From Gemmatimonadota bacterium (lineage in GTDB: Bacteria; Gemmatimonadota; Gemmatimonadetes; Gemmatimonadales; GWC2-71-9): a stretch of 7,967 bases of DNA. Below are positions 6,344 through 7,967 of the stretch, piece by piece; the stretch's first letter is position 1; each line of letters starts with the position of its first letter. A program made the position numbers and the translations under genes. Where the stretch lies: NCBI GenBank assembly GCA_029859185.1, contig JAOUDR010000112.1:1-7967 (forward strand), in the 5' to 3' direction. The notes below the pieces were generated by a model. It did not search any database and was not told the DNA's origin. It worked only from the letters and a program-made list of their open reading frames with translations.

Positions 6344-7967
6344 CTATTCCAGTTCGGCGAGCTTCGTCAGCAGTGATCGGAGAGTTTCGGGGTCCAGAGT
6401 GGTCTTTGCCGTGACGAGCAGGGTCCCGAAGCTCGCCGTCCCGGTCGTCACGGGGTAAGCATCGCTGCCCGGGATGATGCGCAGTGCGGTCACGCGCGGT
6501 GTTCCGCCAATCACCGGCGCACCGGATCGCGTTTCCGTCAGCACGAGGCGCTCACCCGCGGGCGTCAGCAGGGCCACGCGCGCGCGCGGTCGCGATCCGG
6601 TCTCGGTGATGGCGATGCTCTCGACCCAGAGCTCGGGGATGGTGGCGATCGTGTTTCGGAGTCGGGCAGACGCGGTGGCGGCGTCCGTCAGCGTCCAGTT
6701 CCCGGACTCGAGCTCCGCGTCGGGCTCGCGGGCGGCTACCGCGGTAGGTGGGGCTGCGGTCGGTACCGCGGCTGGCGGTGGAGCGGTCTCGGGGGGCGGT
6801 GCTGGCTGGGTGAGCGCGAAATCCACCTGCGCGGGCTCGCCGGACCGCAGGACGACTTCCCGAGTTCCCGGCAGGCGTCCGTCGGCGGCGATCTCCAGGG
6901 TGATCCTGCCGGCGGGTACATCGCGAAAGGCGTAGGTCCCGCTCGCGTCCGTAGTCGCGGAAAACGCCGTTCCCGGAATCGTGACCCGGACACCGGCCAA
7001 CGCGGCGCCGGACGCTCCATCGCGGACGGTGCCGCGGACGGTTGCGACCGCGGGAGGTGGCGCCACGGCGGGTGTGGCTTGTCGTACCGGCGGCGGGGCC
7101 GCCTCGCGCGCCACCGGGCGCGCAGGCGCGGCCGCTCGTGCCGGCGTTTGCGGTGGGGATTCCACGTCCGCGGGGGGCGTCGTGATTTCCTCCGGTGGCA
7201 CCTCGACCGGCGCCGCCGTCGGCGTAGGCGCCGCGCCCAGGCGAGCGATCGGCTGTGGTGTCGGCGCCGGCGGGGTGCCACTGCCCGTCTGCAGGAGCGG
7301 CCGTGCCACCCACCCAATGCCGATCAGCACGACCGCGGCGGCGGCGATGGGGAGCCACCGAATGGGGGATGTCCGAGCCGGGGTCGCGTCGACATCGCGG
7401 TGGACCGCGACATGATCCGCCGCCGCCCAGCCGACCTCGCGCACGGGGTGTCCAGCCCGTCGATCGCGGGACGACTGCGGTGCGTCAGGCGCGGGCGTGG
7501 TCACCGCGTCTTTGAGTACCTCCTCCGCATGAGGTCGCGGCGCCCGGCGCTCCGCAGCCGGCGTGGCTTTCGACTTGGCCTTTGGCGGTGTGGCAGTGGG
7601 TGGTGCAGCATCGAGCTTCTTGGCGTTCACTTCCGCCTGCGGTGGCGGCGCGGCCTTGGCCTTCGCGGGCCGCTCGGCGCGCCCGGGCTTGACGCTGTCT
7701 GCCTCGGTCGTGGGTGCGGCGAGTCCGACGCGCGAGGTGCGCAGCAGGTGGTTTGCCTCGTCGGGGCTCACCAGCCACTCGATGTCGGTAGTGCGAGCCG
7801 GTGGGCGCCCCCGATCCGGCGGCGGAGGCGGCTGGACCGTTGCCGGGGGGGGCTGCGGCGGTGCGGGCGTGGTATCCGTTTCGGGCATGATCGACGCGGC
7901 CGGGGCCTGTTCGGTTGGTGGGGGCGCCGTCGTGCCTGCCGGCGATGCTTCGCCGCGTTGCTCGACT
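6344..7967 (-). CDS. Single-pass membrane protein with Pro/Ala-rich regions and a carboxypeptidase-regulatory-like domain (5' end cut by window edge)
   Basis: Residues are numbered from the ATG at 7888, which gives 514 residues. The frame stays open for 26 more codons to the window edge (VEQRGEASPAGTTAPPPTEQ, same Pro/Ala style), and this ATG has no ribosome binding site, so the true start is probably outside. The visible part is a cytoplasmic Pro/Ala/Lys-rich, likely disordered region (1-176); one membrane helix (RWLPIAAAAVVLIGIGWVAR, 177-196); a Pro-rich linker (200-281); a CarboxypepD_reg-like beta domain (282-358: VRGTVRDGASGAALAGVRVT, SATTDASGTYAFRDVPAG); a second Pro-rich linker; and a C-terminal domain (395-514: IPELWVESIAI, RPRARVALLTPAGERLVL, TLDPETLRSLLTKL). 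That last domain resembles the C-terminal part of zf-HC2 anti-sigma factors of Gemmatimonadota, from memory only. An anti-sigma factor, a zinc-ribbon protein or the tail of a PEGA-type kinase are all possible, since the N-terminal domain is missing. Confidence 0.8.
   Translation of the reverse strand, partial: VEQRGEASPAGTTAPPPTEQAPAASIMPETDTTPAPPQPPPATVQPPPPPDRGRPPARTTDIEWLVSPDEANHLLRTSRVGLAAPTTEADSVKPGRAERPAKAKAAPPPQAEVNAKKLDAAPPTATPPKAKSKATPAAERRAPRPHAEEVLKDAVTTPAPDAPQSSRDRRAGHPVREVGWAAADHVAVHRDVDATPARTSPIRWLPIAAAAVVLIGIGWVARPLLQTGSGTPPAPTPQPIARLGAAPTPTAAPVEVPPEEITTPPADVESPPQTPARAAAPARPVAREAAPPPVRQATPAVAPPPAVATVRGTVRDGASGAALAGVRVTIPGTAFSATTDASGTYAFRDVPAGRITLEIAADGRLPGTREVVLRSGEPAQVDFALTQPAPPPETAPPPAAVPTAAPPTAVAAREPDAELESGNWTLTDAATASARLRNTIATIPELWVESIAITETGSRPRARVALLTPAGERLVLTETRSGAPVIGGTPRVTALRIIPGSDAYPVTTGTASFGTLLVTAKTTLDPETLRSLLTKLAELE

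Noticed and set aside
6736..6747. 12-bp palindrome CTACCGCGGTAG
   Set aside because: Lies in the Pro/Ala-rich linker coding region where GCC/CCG-type codons create many palindromes; no partner site or intergenic position to suggest an operator.
7106..7123. GCGCGCC/GGCGCGC stem with 4-base loop
   Set aside because: Pure GC alternation within low-complexity coding sequence; expected by composition.

Overview
The window is GC-rich, tightly packed bacterial DNA: five protein genes, no RNA genes, no mobile element, and gaps of only 6 to 79 bases. The mix of genes is what I would expect from Gemmatimonadota, with Acidobacteriota as the alternative: a periplasmic S41 peptidase lipoprotein, an exported LolA-like protein with an FDGTTGW motif, a beta-lactamase-fold serine hydrolase with a DUF3471 tail, and a Pro/Ala-rich membrane protein with a carboxypeptidase-regulatory-like domain. 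This placement rests on gene content and composition recalled from memory, not on a marker gene.

Layout, left to right. (1) 2-2500, plus strand: a large CPA2-type cation:proton antiporter whose cytoplasmic tail carries two UspA-like domains (the second degenerate) and, at the very C-terminus, a PTS EIIA type-2 (PtsN-like) domain with its histidine kept. (2) 2501-2578: a short gap with a sigma70-like promoter. (3) 2579-3916 and 3928-4683, plus strand: a two-gene operon of an S41 peptidase lipoprotein and a LolA-like exported protein. The ribosome binding site of the second overlaps the stop codon of the first. (4) 4690-6264, minus strand: an exported S12/class-C beta-lactamase-like serine hydrolase, convergent with the operon across only 6 bases. 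A perfect 13-bp inverted repeat lies inside its 3' end. (5) 6344-7967, minus strand: a single-pass membrane protein with a periplasmic CarboxypepD_reg-like domain, cut by the right edge of the window.

Three of the five proteins (S41 peptidase, LolA-like protein, serine hydrolase) are predicted to be exported and probably act in the periplasm or at the outer membrane. The right-edge gene looks like the membrane or anti-sigma part of a signalling pair whose partner would lie outside the window. The antiporter couples ion exchange to two possible sensory inputs, adenine nucleotides through USP and PTS phosphate through EIIA. No known multi-gene defence, secretion or biosynthetic system is visible. 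The most unusual objects are the antiporter-USP-USP-EIIA fusion and the perfect inverted repeat at the convergent gene ends.
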